A DNA stretch of 34,189 nt, taken from contig CAZYLK010000049.1 of NCBI GenBank assembly GCA_964648365.1, positions 1 through 34,189 of the forward strand. The letters are read 5' to 3'. The notes beneath the pieces were generated by a model. That model had not been told where the DNA came from. It saw only the letters and a program-made list of their open reading frames with translations, and searched no databases. Position 1 is the stretch's first letter; every line of letters begins with the position of its first letter. The translations under genes were made by a program, and so were the position numbers. The DNA is from SURF-32 sp964648365 (GTDB lineage: Bacteria; Planctomycetota; Phycisphaerae; UBA1845). Of the stretch, positions 22,539 to 31,806 are shown piece by piece.

Positions 22539-23552
22539 ATGTCCACTGTCAGAACGCCCGCTTGGCTGCTCCTGCTGACCGCAATGGCGTCGTGTTCCTC
22601 GGCGGTCGCGGCGGAAGGCGTCGGATACGTGACGGAAGTCCTCGGCGCCGGCGCTACCCGCGGGGTTGACGGTCCGCCGCTCGATCTCGCAGCGCGCCAG
22701 GTCTACACGGACGAGTTTGCGATCTCCCCGGGCGAGCAGGTGGCGACGCTACCGGCCGTGGAAGGCTCGTCCGGACGCTCCGGCGCGACTTTGTTTTTCC
22801 CGGAAGCCGGCGTGGTGGTCCGCTGTGACGCCGACACGGTGCTGACGGTTCTCCCAGCGGGGCCGCTCGGTGTCGCCGCGGCCGTCGCCGTGCAGCGCGG
22901 ATCCGCGACGATCGTCGGGCGCGCTTCGAGTCCGGCCTGGTTCGTGGTCGTTTCGGGTAGCCAGGACGACGGTGACTGGGTGCTGGCGCGCGGCGCGACG
23001 CTTCAGGTCGAACCCGGCGGCTCGATTGCACTGCACTCGGGCGAAGGCCATTTGTCGGCAGGCCCGGTGCCGCAGGGTCCGCTCGTAGACGACGAAGGTC
23101 GTCCGGCGGCCTCCGCGCCGATCGAGGAGGACATTCCCGCGGCCGTGGATGCCTGGCGGCGGCTGGGTGTGGACAGTTATACGGCGGGCATCTCGCGCGG
23201 GGCGGAGTGGATCGCCCGGGCGGAAAAGGGAGACTTCACCCCCGTTCGGGAGTCGGCCCGCGCCTCGGCGCAGTTCTTCGGCCAGCGCGTCGGTGGACAG
23301 GAGTCCGCGTTCGATCAGCCGCGCACGACGGCCGTCGCCACGACCCCGCGGGTCGCGATCGGCATCCTTCGCACGCCGGTGGTCAATCCGGCGACGCCGC
23401 TGCTCGAATCGGGCGTGCCGACGTCGGTGGTCGCCGGTCAACGATTCCGGCGGACGCGGATCATCGGCAACCCGGGAACGTCGGCGCAGCAGATCCGGGT
23501 CAACCCGTTCCTGGATCCGGCGCTGACGCTGTCCGGCCGCGGCGGGAACTGA
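22539..23552 (+). CDS. Secreted FecR-like domain protein
   Basis: The 337-residue protein starts MSTVRTPAWLLLLTAMASCS and has a signal that ends near AVAA. Residues about 28-150 (GYVTEVLGAGATRGVDGPPL... FAISPGEQVATL... ATLFFPEAGVVVRCDADT) follow the FecR fold pattern: a short beta repeat, a gap, then a hydrophobic-glycine strand set. In known proteins FecR domains sense or scaffold periplasmic partners. The second half has low complexity and ends in a loop-rich tail (NPFLDPALTLSGRGGN). It is preceded by the TPR-barrel gene by 13 bp and followed by the giant Ig-like gene after 128 bp, so a joint role is likely. No sorting tail is seen. Confidence 0.6.
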   Translation: MSTVRTPAWLLLLTAMASCSSAVAAEGVGYVTEVLGAGATRGVDGPPLDLAARQVYTDEFAISPGEQVATLPAVEGSSGRSGATLFFPEAGVVVRCDADTVLTVLPAGPLGVAAAVAVQRGSATIVGRASSPAWFVVVSGSQDDGDWVLARGATLQVEPGGSIALHSGEGHLSAGPVPQGPLVDDEGRPAASAPIEEDIPAAVDAWRRLGVDSYTAGISRGAEWIARAEKGDFTPVRESARASAQFFGQRVGGQESAFDQPRTTAVATTPRVAIGILRTPVVNPATPLLESGVPTSVVAGQRFRRTRIIGNPGTSAQQIRVNPFLDPALTLSGRGGN

Positions 23553-23680
23553 AACAACTCGAACCGGACGCCCGAGGGAGCGCGTGCCGGACGTATTCGA
23601 ACGCAGGGAAGCCGAATCAACCTGAGGCGAGAGACGGCGCTGCCCTCCGGAGGGTCGGCGTGACGGCATGAGGTGAGACG

Positions 23681-26600
23681 ATGAGGCAGTTGGACTTACG
23701 AGGAATCGCTTGTGTCGCGCTGGCCGCGCTGACGTTGTTCGGCCCTTTCGCGTGCGACCAGACCTTTACGCCCGCCACGGAGGTTCCGGATGATCTGGAG
23801 GCTCCCGGACGTGTGGCGCCGGAGACGTTCGTCGCGTTCCTCTCCAGCAATCGCAGCCGGCTGATCCGCGACGACGCCAACGAAGGCTCGGCCGCGCTCA
23901 CCGTCGTGGCGTCCGATAGCGCGACGTTCGAGTGGACCGTGAACGCGCCTGAGGGCCTGCTGGATGTTTCCGAGCCTGACCCAGGCCCGGGTACCACGAG
24001 CGTGCTCACCATCAACCGCGTCCTGGCCGACCCCGGCGCGAGCAACACGACGGTGAACGTGCAGGTTATCGCCACCAGCGAGAGCGACGGCGAGCAGCGC
24101 ATCCGGAGCATCAACCTGACGATCGTGCGCCCGCAAGGCGCCCTGACGACGTCGATCAGTTCGCTGGCGGGCAATCGGGTCGATCCTGGTGCGGCCGTGA
24201 TTCTGGAGGCCCGTGTGATCGGCGGCCGGCCGTTCCCCGCGGGCGACGCGGAACTGCCCGCCTGCTCGACCGTCCCACAGGAGCCGGGCGCGACGCTCGA
24301 ATGCGAGCAGACGGGCAGCCAGGTTCCCCCCAACGACGATGCCCCCTACCAGATCAACTGGTCGGCGGACGGGCTTGACGGCGGGCAGAATCTGGTGGTG
24401 TGTTCGCTGTGCAGCGATGACGGCGAGACGATCTCCCGGGCGCTCTATACGGCGCCGAGCGACGTGACGGGCAACATCGTGTTCACGGTTCGCGCAACCG
24501 ACGCGAGCGGTAACCGCGTCAACGCCTCGCTGCCGCTGGTCGTCAACTCGGCCAAGTCGCTGACCATCACGCGGGCGTCGGCCCAGAGCCTGCAAGTCTC
24601 GCCGGGTTCGAGCGTCGAACTGACGGCTGAGGCCACGGGTGGCGAAGCGCCGTACACGATCAACTTCTCGATCGATCCTCAGACGCGCGGCGGCGCAATC
24701 CGCCCGATCGACGGCGAGCCGACGGATGACGAGAGCCGGGCCGGCTGCAACGGCGTGGACGACGGCCAGCCGTGCGTCGTGTCGTATCATGCCGCGGAAG
24801 GCCGGGTCGGCAGCGATCTGGTCGTCGTGGAGGTGCTTGATTCGGTCGGGGCGCGCACGCAGACGACGATTTCGCTGCTGGTCACGTCGGAAGAGGAACT
24901 TCGCGTCGTGGCCGCCAGCGAGAATCTCACCGTCACGCCGGGCGAAGAGACGAACATCGAAGCCGTAATCACGGGCGGAACGCCGCCGTACACGGCGTGC
25001 TTCGATTCGCAGGATTTTGGCGGCAGTGACGACCCGGTGCAGGGCGGCGACGGCAACTGCGAAGAGATCGACGGCGTCGGGCACTGCTCGTGCAATCTCA
25101 CTCCGCGGCAGGAGCGTGACCCGGTGTCCGTGATCCGGCTGTACGACGCGCCTCTGAGCGTCACGAACGACACGATCCTGGTGCGTGTTCGCGACGCGGT
25201 GGGCGCGACGGCGTCGGCGGTGGTGCCGGTGCGCATCGCGCCGGACCAGGCGCTGAGCATCGTGGTGGCCAGCCGCAACAGTTCGCTGGTTCCGGGCGGA
25301 AGCACGGAGCTGGTCACGACCGTTCGCGGCGGCACCCCCCCCTACTCGATCTGCATCCGCAACGACGGTCCGCAGTCGGGCCAGATCACGCCGGGCGGTA
25401 CGTGCAGCGAGGGCGGCTTCAGCAACTGCACCTGTGACGTGCGGCCGGACAGCGGCTCGGCCCTGCTCAACCATGACTATACGGCGCCGCTGCAGCAGGG
25501 CAGCGACGGCATCCTCGTCAGAGTCTTCGACGCCACGGGCGCCGAGGCGACCGATACGACGTCGATCAGCTTCAGCTTCGGAGGCGGCGGCGGCGGTACG
25601 CCGCTCGATCTGGTGGCTTTTGCAGAAACCAGTTCGCTCATTCCCGGCGATGTGACCACGCTTCGGGCTGAGGCGACCGGCGGCACGGGCAGCTATCAGC
25701 ATACGTTCACCAAGGAGTCCACCGTCAGACGCCCCGTGGCGGCAGCCGCGGCCGCGGACGGCAACGGCACCGTCCGGATCAGCGAGACGGCCACGATCAT
25801 ACTCAGCGTCGCGGGCGGCATCGGGTCGTACGATTTCTCAGCGTCGGTCGACGGCCAGCCCGGTCCGATCGACCCGCCGAACGGCAATATCCCCGGCGGC
25901 GAAGGAGAGGTCGAACTGACCTTCACGCCGGATCAACTCGGCGCGCGGGACGTGCGCATTCTCGTCACCGATACGGGTCAGGGACTGTCGCGTGAAGTAC
26001 ACGTGATGATCAACGTCATCGCCGACGATGCGCCGCTTGCGATCGAAGCGGCCGCGGAAAGCGTTACGATCGAGCAATCGGCCACCGTCAACACCCGCTC
26101 CTCGACCGACGTGAGCTTTGCGATCAACGGCGGCGTCGGCCCGTTCGACTGGACGGCCACGCTGATCGCCCCGCTGGGCAACGGCACGCTCGACCCGGAG
26201 CAGGGACAGATCGTCGAGCCGGGCGGCTCGGCCTCCTTCGCCTACGCCGCCCCGGTCAGCGCGGTCGGCGTCGAGGCGATCCGCATCGACGTGACGGACA
26301 CGTCGAACAATGAGAGCACGACGGCCGTCGTGCTGGTCAACGTCATCGAGCGCGGTTCGGTGTTCGTCGGACCGACGGAGAACATCGTCGGCGCCAACGT
26401 TTCCGTCGGTTACATCGCCCCGCCGGAGGCGTTCTTCGACTATCTCGGCCTGGCCGCCATGACCGACACGGTTTCTGTGCGCGTCGCGGACGGCGTGGGC
26501 AGCAAGCAGGCCCGATTCAGCATTCGTATTTCCCGCACCGGTTTGAACGCCAACCCGAGCGCGATTCCGGATTGCATCAGCGAGGCGTCGGTGGCGACGC

Positions 26601-28936
26601 TGCTGGGCGATTTCTCCGGCGGCGTCGGCCCGTTCTCGTTCGAGTGGATCGCCGATTCCGGCGTCGTCCGCAACGTCAACGGCCAGAACACAAGCTGGAC
26701 GCCCGACGTACCCAGCCCGGCCGAGGTCAACATCCGCTTCCGCGTCACCGACCAGAACGACGGTTCGTCGGCTGAAGCGCAGGTGGTGGTCAACGTCGGC
26801 CCGGTGCCCACGGCCACCTACAACGATCCGAACAACTGTCCGAACTGCCCGGTCTGCGAAGGCAATCCGTTGCAGCTCTTCGGCGGGCCGGACCGGCAGG
26901 GTCTGAGCTTCCGCTGGACCGGCCCGGACGGACAGACCTACGACGAGCGCGATCCGGTCATCTCCAACGCGGCCGCGCCCGACGACGGCGGCACGTACAC
27001 GCTCGAAATCGACAACGGCAACGGGTGCATCACGCGCACCGCGCTCATTGTGGACGTGATCGAGCAGCCGGTGATCGCAACGCAGCCGCTCGACCAGGAA
27101 CTCTGCCCGGGCATCACGGCCTTCTTCTCCGTGGAGCTTTCGGCGGGTGAGAACATCACCTACCAGTGGGAAAAGGACGGCATCCCGCTGGTGGACAGCG
27201 GCCGCATCGTCGGCGTCACGACCAGCCAGTTGCGCGTGTTCAACACCGTTCCGGGCGACGTGGGCGACTACGTCTGCGTGGTCACGTCGAGCGGCCCGGA
27301 CTGTGAAAACGTCGTCTCCAGCGACGCCGGCACGCTGACGCTGCTTCCCGGCCGTCCGACGATCGATACGCAGCCGCAGAATCAGAGCGTCTGCGAAAGC
27401 GGAACGGCCAACTTCTCGATCGAGGCCCGCGGATCGGGCGAGCTGTCCTACGAGTGGTTTATCGACGGCGCGCCCATCGGCGGCGATGAGCCCGGTCTTG
27501 AGATCGAAAACGTACAACTGAGCGATAACGGATCGCGCATCACCTGTCGCGTGACGGACGATTGCGGCAACATTCTCAGCGCCGCCGCGACGCTGACGGT
27601 GACGCCCGGCCAGCCGCTCATCAACGCCCAGCCGCAAAGCGCAACCGTCTGCGCCGGCACGGACGCGCTGTTCAGCGTCGGCGCCACAGGCACGGGCGAG
27701 TTGAGCTATCAGTGGCGCCTGAACGGCCAGCCGATCGGTCCCGACAGCCCGAACCTGACGCTCGAGAACGTCAGCATCGAGGACGACGGCGCCCAGGTGG
27801 ACTGTGTCATCACCGACACGTGCGGCGAGGTCACCAGCGCGGCGGCGACGCTTTCCGTCGATCCGGCCGAGCCTGAGATCACGCAACAGCCGCAGGACGC
27901 GGCCGCGTGCGAGGGCGGCAACGCCAGCTTCGAGATTGTGGCGGTCGGCACCGGCGTGCTGCTTTATCAGTGGTTCGAGGACGGCCAACCCGTCGGCGGC
28001 GACAGCCCGATCCTGGAACTGCTCAACGTGCAACTGGATCAGGACGGCGCCGAGATTACGTGCGAAGTCACGGATGTCTGCGGTGCGACCGTCAGCGCGG
28101 TCGCGACGCTGACGGTCAACCCCGGTGAACCGGGCATCACGCAGCAGCCGCAGGATACGTCGGCGTGCGAGGGAGGCGACGCGCGATTTGATATCGTCGC
28201 GACCGGCACCGGGACGCTCAGCTACCAGTGGTTTGAGGACGGCAACCCCGTCGGCGGCGACAGCCCCACGCTCGACCTGCTCAACGTGCAGTTGGGGCAG
28301 GACGGCGCCCGGATTACCTGCGAGGTTTCTGACGACTGCGGCAGCGTGGTCAGCGAAGCGGCCACCTTGTCGGTCAGCGCCGGGCAGCCTCAGATCACGG
28401 GCGACCCGCAGGATGCCGGTGATTGCGAAGGCGCTACGGTGCAGTTTGCCGTCACGGCCGAGGGTACCGGAACGCTGCACTATCAGTGGCTGCTGGACGG
28501 TGATCCCATCGGCCCGGACGCTCCCGTGCTGGAACTGCAAGACATTCAGCCTGGCGACAACGGCGCCCAGATCACCTGCGAGGTCTCGGACGACTGCGGC
28601 AGCGTGGTCAGCCAGGCGGCGACGCTCTCGGTGTTTGCGGCGACCGGCATTACCACGCAGCCCAGGAACGCACAGGTACAGTGCGGCGACGACGCGGAGT
28701 TTTCACTGGTCGCCGAAGGCGAGGGCCTGACGTACCAGTGGCAGTATCTGGACCAGGACTGGATCGACCTGCAGAATGGCGATCGCGGCGGTCGCGTCTC
28801 CGGCGCGGATACGGACACGTTGACGATCTCCACCACCGACGCGGGAGACGCCGGTGAGTATCGCTGCGTCGTCATCGGCGTCTGCGGAGACGAGACGTCG
28901 CGCGAACGGTCGCTCTCGGTTGAGGGTTGCGGATAG
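23681..28936 (+). CDS. Giant secreted protein with PKD/Ig-like repeats (putative adhesin)
   Basis: A 1751-residue protein with an export signal (MRQLDLRGIACVALAALTLF) and Cys25 in PFAC, a weak lipobox. GAGGTG lies shortly before the ATG. Four segments of the type SLxPGxxxxLxAxxTGGxxPY begin near residues 305, 417, 537 and 652. They are Ig- or PKD-like beta domains about 115 residues apart. The C-terminal third has seven Ig-like units starting at 27064, 27353, 27611, 27869, 28127, 28385 and 28643. Each has TQPQ...C...YQW...DGxPIGxDSPxLxLxNV...ITCxVxDxCG, with a pair of cysteines that can make the Ig disulfide. Such architecture is usual in adhesins and surface fibres. No catalytic site or PEP-CTERM tail is seen; it ends SVEGCG. 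Confidence 0.78.
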   Translation: MRQLDLRGIACVALAALTLFGPFACDQTFTPATEVPDDLEAPGRVAPETFVAFLSSNRSRLIRDDANEGSAALTVVASDSATFEWTVNAPEGLLDVSEPDPGPGTTSVLTINRVLADPGASNTTVNVQVIATSESDGEQRIRSINLTIVRPQGALTTSISSLAGNRVDPGAAVILEARVIGGRPFPAGDAELPACSTVPQEPGATLECEQTGSQVPPNDDAPYQINWSADGLDGGQNLVVCSLCSDDGETISRALYTAPSDVTGNIVFTVRATDASGNRVNASLPLVVNSAKSLTITRASAQSLQVSPGSSVELTAEATGGEAPYTINFSIDPQTRGGAIRPIDGEPTDDESRAGCNGVDDGQPCVVSYHAAEGRVGSDLVVVEVLDSVGARTQTTISLLVTSEEELRVVAASENLTVTPGEETNIEAVITGGTPPYTACFDSQDFGGSDDPVQGGDGNCEEIDGVGHCSCNLTPRQERDPVSVIRLYDAPLSVTNDTILVRVRDAVGATASAVVPVRIAPDQALSIVVASRNSSLVPGGSTELVTTVRGGTPPYSICIRNDGPQSGQITPGGTCSEGGFSNCTCDVRPDSGSALLNHDYTAPLQQGSDGILVRVFDATGAEATDTTSISFSFGGGGGGTPLDLVAFAETSSLIPGDVTTLRAEATGGTGSYQHTFTKESTVRRPVAAAAAADGNGTVRISETATIILSVAGGIGSYDFSASVDGQPGPIDPPNGNIPGGEGEVELTFTPDQLGARDVRILVTDTGQGLSREVHVMINVIADDAPLAIEAAAESVTIEQSATVNTRSSTDVSFAINGGVGPFDWTATLIAPLGNGTLDPEQGQIVEPGGSASFAYAAPVSAVGVEAIRIDVTDTSNNESTTAVVLVNVIERGSVFVGPTENIVGANVSVGYIAPPEAFFDYLGLAAMTDTVSVRVADGVGSKQARFSIRISRTGLNANPSAIPDCISEASVATLLGDFSGGVGPFSFEWIADSGVVRNVNGQNTSWTPDVPSPAEVNIRFRVTDQNDGSSAEAQVVVNVGPVPTATYNDPNNCPNCPVCEGNPLQLFGGPDRQGLSFRWTGPDGQTYDERDPVISNAAAPDDGGTYTLEIDNGNGCITRTALIVDVIEQPVIATQPLDQELCPGITAFFSVELSAGENITYQWEKDGIPLVDSGRIVGVTTSQLRVFNTVPGDVGDYVCVVTSSGPDCENVVSSDAGTLTLLPGRPTIDTQPQNQSVCESGTANFSIEARGSGELSYEWFIDGAPIGGDEPGLEIENVQLSDNGSRITCRVTDDCGNILSAAATLTVTPGQPLINAQPQSATVCAGTDALFSVGATGTGELSYQWRLNGQPIGPDSPNLTLENVSIEDDGAQVDCVITDTCGEVTSAAATLSVDPAEPEITQQPQDAAACEGGNASFEIVAVGTGVLLYQWFEDGQPVGGDSPILELLNVQLDQDGAEITCEVTDVCGATVSAVATLTVNPGEPGITQQPQDTSACEGGDARFDIVATGTGTLSYQWFEDGNPVGGDSPTLDLLNVQLGQDGARITCEVSDDCGSVVSEAATLSVSAGQPQITGDPQDAGDCEGATVQFAVTAEGTGTLHYQWLLDGDPIGPDAPVLELQDIQPGDNGAQITCEVSDDCGSVVSQAATLSVFAATGITTQPRNAQVQCGDDAEFSLVAEGEGLTYQWQYLDQDWIDLQNGDRGGRVSGADTDTLTISTTDAGDAGEYRCVVIGVCGDETSRERSLSVEGCG
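27353..28642 (+). repeat. Five 258-bp Ig-domain tandem repeats
   Basis: Units at 27353, 27611, 27869, 28127 and 28385 are exactly 258 bp (86 codons) long without a single length change; diverged units lie on each side (27064 and 28643). The fourth and fifth share long nucleotide and peptide stretches such as VGGDSP and ITCEV. Confidence 0.85.
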
Positions 28937-29063
28937 CCGATCCGCGGCCCCGGCGCCGGCAGCGTAATGCGACGCCGACAGGACAGGCTTGCAGCGAGTG
29001 CCCGACCGGCGCGGTCGTCGGCGCTTCGCCGCCGGCAGCAGGAATCACAAAGGACTCACTTCC

Positions 29064-31025
29064 ATGCGAAGCGCACATGAAGCCCTCTGCCCGAGGATCG
29101 TCATTATCGGTCTGGCTCTGGCGGTTGGCGCCCCGGCGACGGCCCAGGATGGCGAGCCGTTCCAACTCGCCGCGTCGGCCGAACAGGCGACGGTTCTGCT
29201 CGGCGAAGAGACGGCCGTAACGGCGTCCGTCACCGGTGGCGCGGCACCCTACGTCGTGACCTTCGCGATTGATGATTCGTCGAGCGTGGTCGGGGCGACG
29301 GTCGACGTGGCCCAGGTTACGGGCGACGGCCCGGACTTCGTGGCGCAGTTCGCGGCGCCGGACGACAACGCCGGGATCGCCCGCGTCGCCATTACGGCGA
29401 CGGACGCCGATGGTCTGACGCTGGCGGCCGAAGTGACGATCACGGTGACGTGCGCCATCGAGGGGCTGTGCATCGAGTTCATTCCGGACGGCGAGTTGAA
29501 TGGCGCGATCGGACTGGAAGAGGGCACGGTCGCGCGGCGGTTGTCCGTGCGAAATCTGGCGCCGCCGGTCATCCTGAGCGCCCTGGACATTGATGGAGAC
29601 GGCCTGCCGGACAACGCGCCGGACACCGACGGCGACGGCCTGCCGGACAGTTGGGAGACCGGGGGGTTCGAATCGCTCGACAGCAACGGCAACCAGCCCG
29701 ACCGCTTCGTCTTCTTCCCCGCCCCCTCCGCCATCGTGCCGGGCACGCCGCCCACGCCGATCTTTACGCGACTGGCCGTCTCCACCAGCGCCTTTAACCC
29801 GGACACCGACGGCGACGGCCTGTCGGACTTCGTGGAGGTCTTCGGGCTGCGATTCATCGACGAGGACCAGGACGGGCGGCTGGCCACCGACGAGTGGAAC
29901 GACATTACCGCAGACGGCATGCCCAGCCCGGGCGAGTGGCCGATGGACAACTCCGGCGCTAACGCGGGCTTCGGCCTGCGGCATGACTTCGACGGATTCG
30001 TCTTCACCGATCCGACCAACCCGGATACCGACGGCGACGGCATCAGCGACAGCGAGGATCCCGATCCGCTCATCAACATCCGCGCCTTCGGCAACACAGG
30101 CTCGTTCATCGTCCGCTTCGACGCGGAGGGCGACGCCGACATCGACGACGACGGCCTGGGCAACGCGATGGACATGGGCAACGACCTTGTCTCCGCCGAT
30201 GGCGAAGGCGTTCAGGACTTCCAGGTGATCGACAATCCGGAATCCGTGGTAGACATTTTGGAACTGTTCCGGCGCGACCTGCTTGCCGAAGTGCCGCCGA
30301 TCGTGCCGGAATCGACCATCGAAGACCTGCTCGGCGTCGACTGGGACGGCAACGGTCTGTGGCGGACGACGGACGTGCGGGACTGGTCGCTGATCATCGA
30401 CGCTGATCGGCCCGCCACGCTGCCGCCGGCGGAGACGTTTACCATTGCCGGCCTGGGCGGGCGGGCGCTGTATGCGGAGCAACGCTTCGCCGAACTCGAG
30501 GCGCTCTACAACGGCCCGAACTACGACCGCTACGGCGATCACGGCGTCGGGCTGGGCTGGCAGCGCTTGCTCGAGCCGGCCGGGCGCACCGAGTTCATCC
30601 CCGATCCGCACATCTGGGCCATTCTGTACGCATGGCGACTGCCGGGCTTCGACATCGACGGCGACGGATTCATCGGCGTGCCGAACCTGCCGTCGACGAC
30701 CGCCCGCGTCGGAGAGGCCGGGGCGGAACCGCAGTTTGCGGCGGTCGGGCTTCGCCTCGACCCGGCCACCGGACGCTTTGAAGTCGCCGACGACGTCCGC
30801 CGCGACCTGGCCGAGGATGAACGTGGCGACGCAGTCGAGCGGGCCTTCGACGATCGGATCGAGATCGGTCAGTTGCGGCCGCAGGATCCCGACCTGGTTC
30901 TGGATGGGCGCATCGTCGCGCCGCCGGGGTTCCCGTCGCTGTATTGCGGCTCGTCCGCGGCGGCGATGCTGGGTGTCACCGTACTGGGGCTGCTGGGTCT
31001 GGGACGGTTGCGGCGGCGTGGGTAG
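29064..31025 (+). CDS. Secreted thrombospondin type 3-repeat protein with Cys-TM-Arg sorting tail
   Basis: The 653-residue protein begins at the ATG 29064 (AAAGGA upstream) with the signal MRSAHEALCPRIVIIGLALA... ending TAQ. A single PKD/Ig-like unit (LLGEETAVTASVTGGAAPYV) matches the modules of the preceding giant protein. Calcium-binding DxDxDGxxD repeats follow near residues 175, 246, 320, 358, 426 and 530 (DTDGDGLPD, DTDGDGLSD, DTDGDGISD, DIDGDGFIG). The C-terminus is YCGSSAAAMLGV, a hydrophobic helix and GRLRRRG: a Cys, membrane segment and arginine cluster as in MYXO-CTERM or related sorting tails, without a PEP motif. Surface anchoring after cleavage is inferred. A calcium-stiffened spacer is the likely structural role. 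Confidence 0.8.
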   Translation: MRSAHEALCPRIVIIGLALAVGAPATAQDGEPFQLAASAEQATVLLGEETAVTASVTGGAAPYVVTFAIDDSSSVVGATVDVAQVTGDGPDFVAQFAAPDDNAGIARVAITATDADGLTLAAEVTITVTCAIEGLCIEFIPDGELNGAIGLEEGTVARRLSVRNLAPPVILSALDIDGDGLPDNAPDTDGDGLPDSWETGGFESLDSNGNQPDRFVFFPAPSAIVPGTPPTPIFTRLAVSTSAFNPDTDGDGLSDFVEVFGLRFIDEDQDGRLATDEWNDITADGMPSPGEWPMDNSGANAGFGLRHDFDGFVFTDPTNPDTDGDGISDSEDPDPLINIRAFGNTGSFIVRFDAEGDADIDDDGLGNAMDMGNDLVSADGEGVQDFQVIDNPESVVDILELFRRDLLAEVPPIVPESTIEDLLGVDWDGNGLWRTTDVRDWSLIIDADRPATLPPAETFTIAGLGGRALYAEQRFAELEALYNGPNYDRYGDHGVGLGWQRLLEPAGRTEFIPDPHIWAILYAWRLPGFDIDGDGFIGVPNLPSTTARVGEAGAEPQFAAVGLRLDPATGRFEVADDVRRDLAEDERGDAVERAFDDRIEIGQLRPQDPDLVLDGRIVAPPGFPSLYCGSSAAAMLGVTVLGLLGLGRLRRRG

Positions 31026-31152
31026 CGCGCGGCAGCGCCGCGGGCTTCGCCGGTGGGTTTGACTCGTCGACGAAGGGCGTTCGGTGCCGTGGACGACGCA
31101 TGCGGTCGTCAACGGCAGGCGTCGAAACGCCGCAAAGTTCCGAGTTTGCTTC

Positions 31153-31767
31153 ATGTCAACGATTCTGGCCGTCTGCAAGGGCGGAACGACGATTCTGGCC
31201 TGCGATTCGGTCGTCTCGACCGGTTCGATCCGCGCCGTCGGCGCCGTCCGGCGCAAGTCGATCAAGGTCGGCCGCAGCGTCATAGGCATCGCCGGGCTGA
31301 CGGTCTACGGGGTGATCCTTGAGCATTTCGTGCGCGGGATGAAACGCGCGCCGCGGCTGGGCAGCGAGGTCGAGATCTTCGACTTCTTCGTCCGCTTCGT
31401 GCAGGCGATGAAGTCGAAATACCACTTCGTCAACGATCAGTGCGAGTCCGACGACCCGACGCCGTTCACCGACTTGGACGCCGAGTTCCTGATCGCCAAC
31501 GACGCCGGCATGTTCATCGTCAAGCAGATCCTCAGCGTCACCCGCTTCGAGCGTTTCTGCGCCATCGGTTCCGGCAGCCCCCACGCGGAAGGCGCGCTGC
31601 ACGTTCTGTTCGACCTGGATCTCTCTGCCCGGAGGATCGCGGAGCGCGCGATGACCGCGGCCGTCGAGTTCGACCGGGCGTCGGGCGGGGAGATTGAGTA
31701 CTTCGAGTTCGGCAAGGCGCGTCGCAGCCGGCCCGCCGCGGCGAAGCCGCGCAAACGACGGGCATAG
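31153..31767 (+). CDS. HslV-like Ntn hydrolase (proteasome-type peptidase) with N-terminal serine
   Basis: From the ATG at 31153 the 204-residue protein begins MSTILAVCKGGTTILACDSVV, matching the HslV N-terminus (TTIVxVxxxGxVVxAxDxQ). After Met removal the nucleophile would be Ser1 rather than Thr1; Asp17 is kept (ACDS) and Lys34 aligns with the catalytic Lys33 region. Further HslV blocks are IGIAG, AIGSGSPHAEGAL and LSARRIAERAM. HslV usually partners the HslU unfoldase, which is not seen in the window, and is about 175 residues; this one carries an extra insertion near 90-110 and a basic tail (RRSRPAAAKPRKRRA). A serine nucleophile is known in the Bacillus HslV relative. It could be a stand-alone peptidase or a homologue with another partner. 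It is convergent with idi. Confidence 0.75.
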   Translation: MSTILAVCKGGTTILACDSVVSTGSIRAVGAVRRKSIKVGRSVIGIAGLTVYGVILEHFVRGMKRAPRLGSEVEIFDFFVRFVQAMKSKYHFVNDQCESDDPTPFTDLDAEFLIANDAGMFIVKQILSVTRFERFCAIGSGSPHAEGALHVLFDLDLSARRIAERAMTAAVEFDRASGGEIEYFEFGKARRSRPAAAKPRKRRA

Positions 31768-31806
31768 CCCTGCCTCGGCCGGCCGTGGCGGCGTTCCCAT
31801 CTACGG

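Noticed and set aside
23696..25702. 668-codon minus-strand frame opposite the start of the giant Ig gene
   Set aside because: Shadow frame of the same kind; arginine- and alanine-rich with no domain pattern.
25838..28540. 900-codon open frame on the minus strand opposite the Ig-repeat gene
   Set aside because: It is antisense to a gene with clear domain repeats, has an R/D/A-rich composition without motifs, and follows from strong GC bias at third codon positions.
28872..31289. 805-codon minus-strand frame opposite the TSP3 gene
   Set aside because: The plus strand has a signal peptide, calcium repeats and a sorting tail; the antisense product has no recognisable feature.
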